Assembly (NCBI GenBank): GCA_035535315.1
Contig: DATLQD010000140.1
Span: 1 to 13,521 of the forward strand
From: DASQGA01 sp035535315
Lineage (GTDB): Bacteria > Actinomycetota > Thermoleophilia > Gaiellales > Gaiellaceae
Length of the DNA: 13,521 bases
Reading direction: 5' to 3'
A program made the position numbers and the translations under genes. Below the pieces are notes generated by a model that did no database searches, was not told where the DNA came from, and saw nothing but the letters and a program-made list of their open reading frames with translations. This document shows, in pieces, positions 12,292 through 13,521 of the stretch (position 1 is the stretch's first letter; each line of letters begins with the position of its first letter).

Positions 12292-13517
12292 GCATCTTCG
12301 TTTCGATCGCGGGTCTCGCCTTTCTGATCGTGATCCACGAGGCCGGCCACTTCCTGGTCGCGCTTGCCGTCAGGATGCGGCCGCGTCGCTTCTACCTCTT
12401 CTTTCCGCCTGCAATCGTGAAGAAGGTCCACAACGGGATCGAATACGGGATCGGAGCGATCCCGCTCGGTGGGTACGTGAAGATTCCCGGAATGCACAAG
12501 CCTGCGGAGCGTGACCTCGAGGTCGCGCTCGCGCGTGCGCTCGAGGAGGCGCCGTGGCTCGAACGCGAACTCGAGCCCGTCAAGAGCGCGCTCACCGCCG
12601 GCCGGTTCGAGGAGGCACGCAAGCTTCTGCCCGAGCTCGAAGCTGGGGCGGACCGGGCCCAGCTCTCGGAGCCCGCCGCGCGCGCGGCGAAGCGCGGCCT
12701 CACCGATGTCGCAGACGCCCTTTCGAGCGACGCCTACTGGCGCGCGCCCGCCTGGAAGCGCATTGCCGTCATTTTCGCCGGTCCAGGCACCAACCTCGTG
12801 TTCGCCGTGCTCATGCTCGCGATCGTCTTCATGCTCGGCGTTCCCGACGAGCGCACGCGGACAGTCGACCAGATCACATCGGGGTCACCGGCCGCGAGCA
12901 TCGGCCTCTCACCAGGCGACGAGATCGTGGCGGTAGAAGGCCGGCCGACCCGGAGCTTCGAAGCGGTCTCCCGAGAGATTCGAGGGAGCAGCGGCAGGCC
13001 GATCACGCTGACGGTGCTGCGCGACGGCAGGAAGATCTCGCTCGGGCCGGTTCGGGCGCAGAAGGCCGAGGACGGCCGTTATGTGATCGGGTTCGTCCCG
13101 GGCCTCGAGTACAGACGCTACGGGCCCATCGATGCAACCTGGCAGGCGACCACGAAGACCTGGGAGGTGACGGCTGCCATCGGCGGGTCGCTGGGCCGGA
13201 TCGTGACGGGATCCGGGCGGGACGAGCTCTCGAGCCCGGTTGGGATCGTCCAGGGTTCGAGCCAGGCGCTCGACCTCGGCTTCCGGTACTACCTCGGAGT
13301 TCTCGCGCTGATCAGTCTCTCGCTAGCGCTCCTGAACCTGCTCCCGCTCCTGCCGCTGGACGGGGGCCACATCGCCTTCTCCATCCTCGAGAAGCTCCGG
13401 GGCAGGGCGATCCCGCGAGAAGCGTACGAGCGCTTTTCCGCGGTCGGGATCGCGCTCGTCCTCATGCTCTTCTTCATCGGCCTCTCGAACGACATCGGAC
13501 GACTGGGCGGGACCTAA
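12288..13517 (+). CDS. rseP: RseP/site-2-type intramembrane zinc metalloprotease (probable CTG start)
   Basis: From CTG 12288 the protein has 409 residues and begins SIFVSIAGLAFLIVIHEAGHFLVA, a normal S2P first membrane helix with HEAGH (residues 17-21). The first canonical start, GTG 12330, would leave only two residues before HEAGH and cut this helix, so I prefer CTG, which overlaps the dxr stop as CTGA. GIGAIPLGGYVKIPGM follows at residues 56-69, and one PDZ domain lies at about 195-265 (SGSPAASIGLSPGDEIVAVEG). SSPVGIVQGS and the third zinc-ligand motif LNLLPLLPLDGGH (Asp about 358) come next, then a final hydrophobic segment. About 80 helical, charged residues (70-152) sit between GGYVK and the WKRIAVIFAGPG helix, where most RseP proteins have about 20-30. 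It probably cleaves anti-sigma factors or signal-peptide remnants. Confidence 0.92.
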   Translation: MSIFVSIAGLAFLIVIHEAGHFLVALAVRMRPRRFYLFFPPAIVKKVHNGIEYGIGAIPLGGYVKIPGMHKPAERDLEVALARALEEAPWLERELEPVKSALTAGRFEEARKLLPELEAGADRAQLSEPAARAAKRGLTDVADALSSDAYWRAPAWKRIAVIFAGPGTNLVFAVLMLAIVFMLGVPDERTRTVDQITSGSPAASIGLSPGDEIVAVEGRPTRSFEAVSREIRGSSGRPITLTVLRDGRKISLGPVRAQKAEDGRYVIGFVPGLEYRRYGPIDATWQATTKTWEVTAAIGGSLGRIVTGSGRDELSSPVGIVQGSSQALDLGFRYYLGVLALISLSLALLNLLPLLPLDGGHIAFSILEKLRGRAIPREAYERFSAVGIALVLMLFFIGLSNDIGRLGGT

Positions 13518-13521
13518 CCCT

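Noticed and set aside
1..13521. Mobile elements, CRISPR arrays, tRNA or rRNA genes
   Set aside because: No transposase-like frame, regular repeat-spacer pattern or cloverleaf was seen. The two inverted genes carry no flanking repeats that I can find.

Overview
The window is a high-GC, gene-dense stretch of conserved bacterial core genes. It most resembles the cell-division and translation/isoprenoid neighbourhoods of a Gram-positive actinobacterium. SepF, YggT and a DivIVA-like protein next to pgeF/yggS is the region usually found downstream of ftsZ in Actinobacteria. The RpsB acidic tail, the EF-Ts sequence and the overall composition suggest the deep-branching class Thermoleophilia (Gaiellales/Solirubrobacterales). 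That placement is inference from gene order and protein flavour, not from a search.

Bases 1-4781 form one plus-strand run: pgeF (5' end cut by the window), yggS, sepF, yggT, divIVA-like, a DUF167/YggU gene, a DksA/TraR zinc-finger gene, lspA and an rluD-type pseudouridine synthase. It joins PLP homeostasis, divisome and polar-growth scaffolds, lipoprotein maturation and rRNA modification. Bases 4778-5668 hold a minus-strand diguanylate cyclase (GGDEF with an I-site) that meets rluD tail to tail over a shared CTAG. From about 5593 a promoter and structured leader precede rpsB-tsf-pyrH-frr, a unit linked by 4-nt GTGA/ATGA overlaps. uppS and cdsA follow, each behind a structured spacer of 100-150 nt. 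A minus-strand SAM methyltransferase again meets cdsA over a shared CTAG. Then dxr and the site-2 protease gene rseP, linked by a CTGA overlap, close the window. uppS, cdsA and dxr supply undecaprenyl-PP, CDP-diacylglycerol and MEP-pathway isoprenoids, so the second half couples translation factors to envelope lipid supply.

The most interesting non-coding element is the 147-nt uppS-cdsA spacer. Two perfect hairpins are enclosed by a 15-bp interrupted long-range stem. The 3' strand of that stem can instead fold into a 9-bp hairpin that swallows the cdsA start codon. This is the architecture of a riboswitch-like or attenuator-like switch, and I do not recognise it as a known class. The frr-uppS spacer is also closed by a perfect 10-bp stem and shares a 14-nt near-identical box with the first. 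The rpsB leader has two mutually exclusive pairings around its Shine-Dalgarno sequence. Other oddities are an EF-Ts whose TDFV motif reads TEPV, an rseP apparently started by CTG, a yggS without a visible canonical start at its true N-terminus, and a long helical insert in RseP. I saw no tRNA, rRNA, CRISPR array or insertion sequence, and no stretch over 300 bases lacks a gene.
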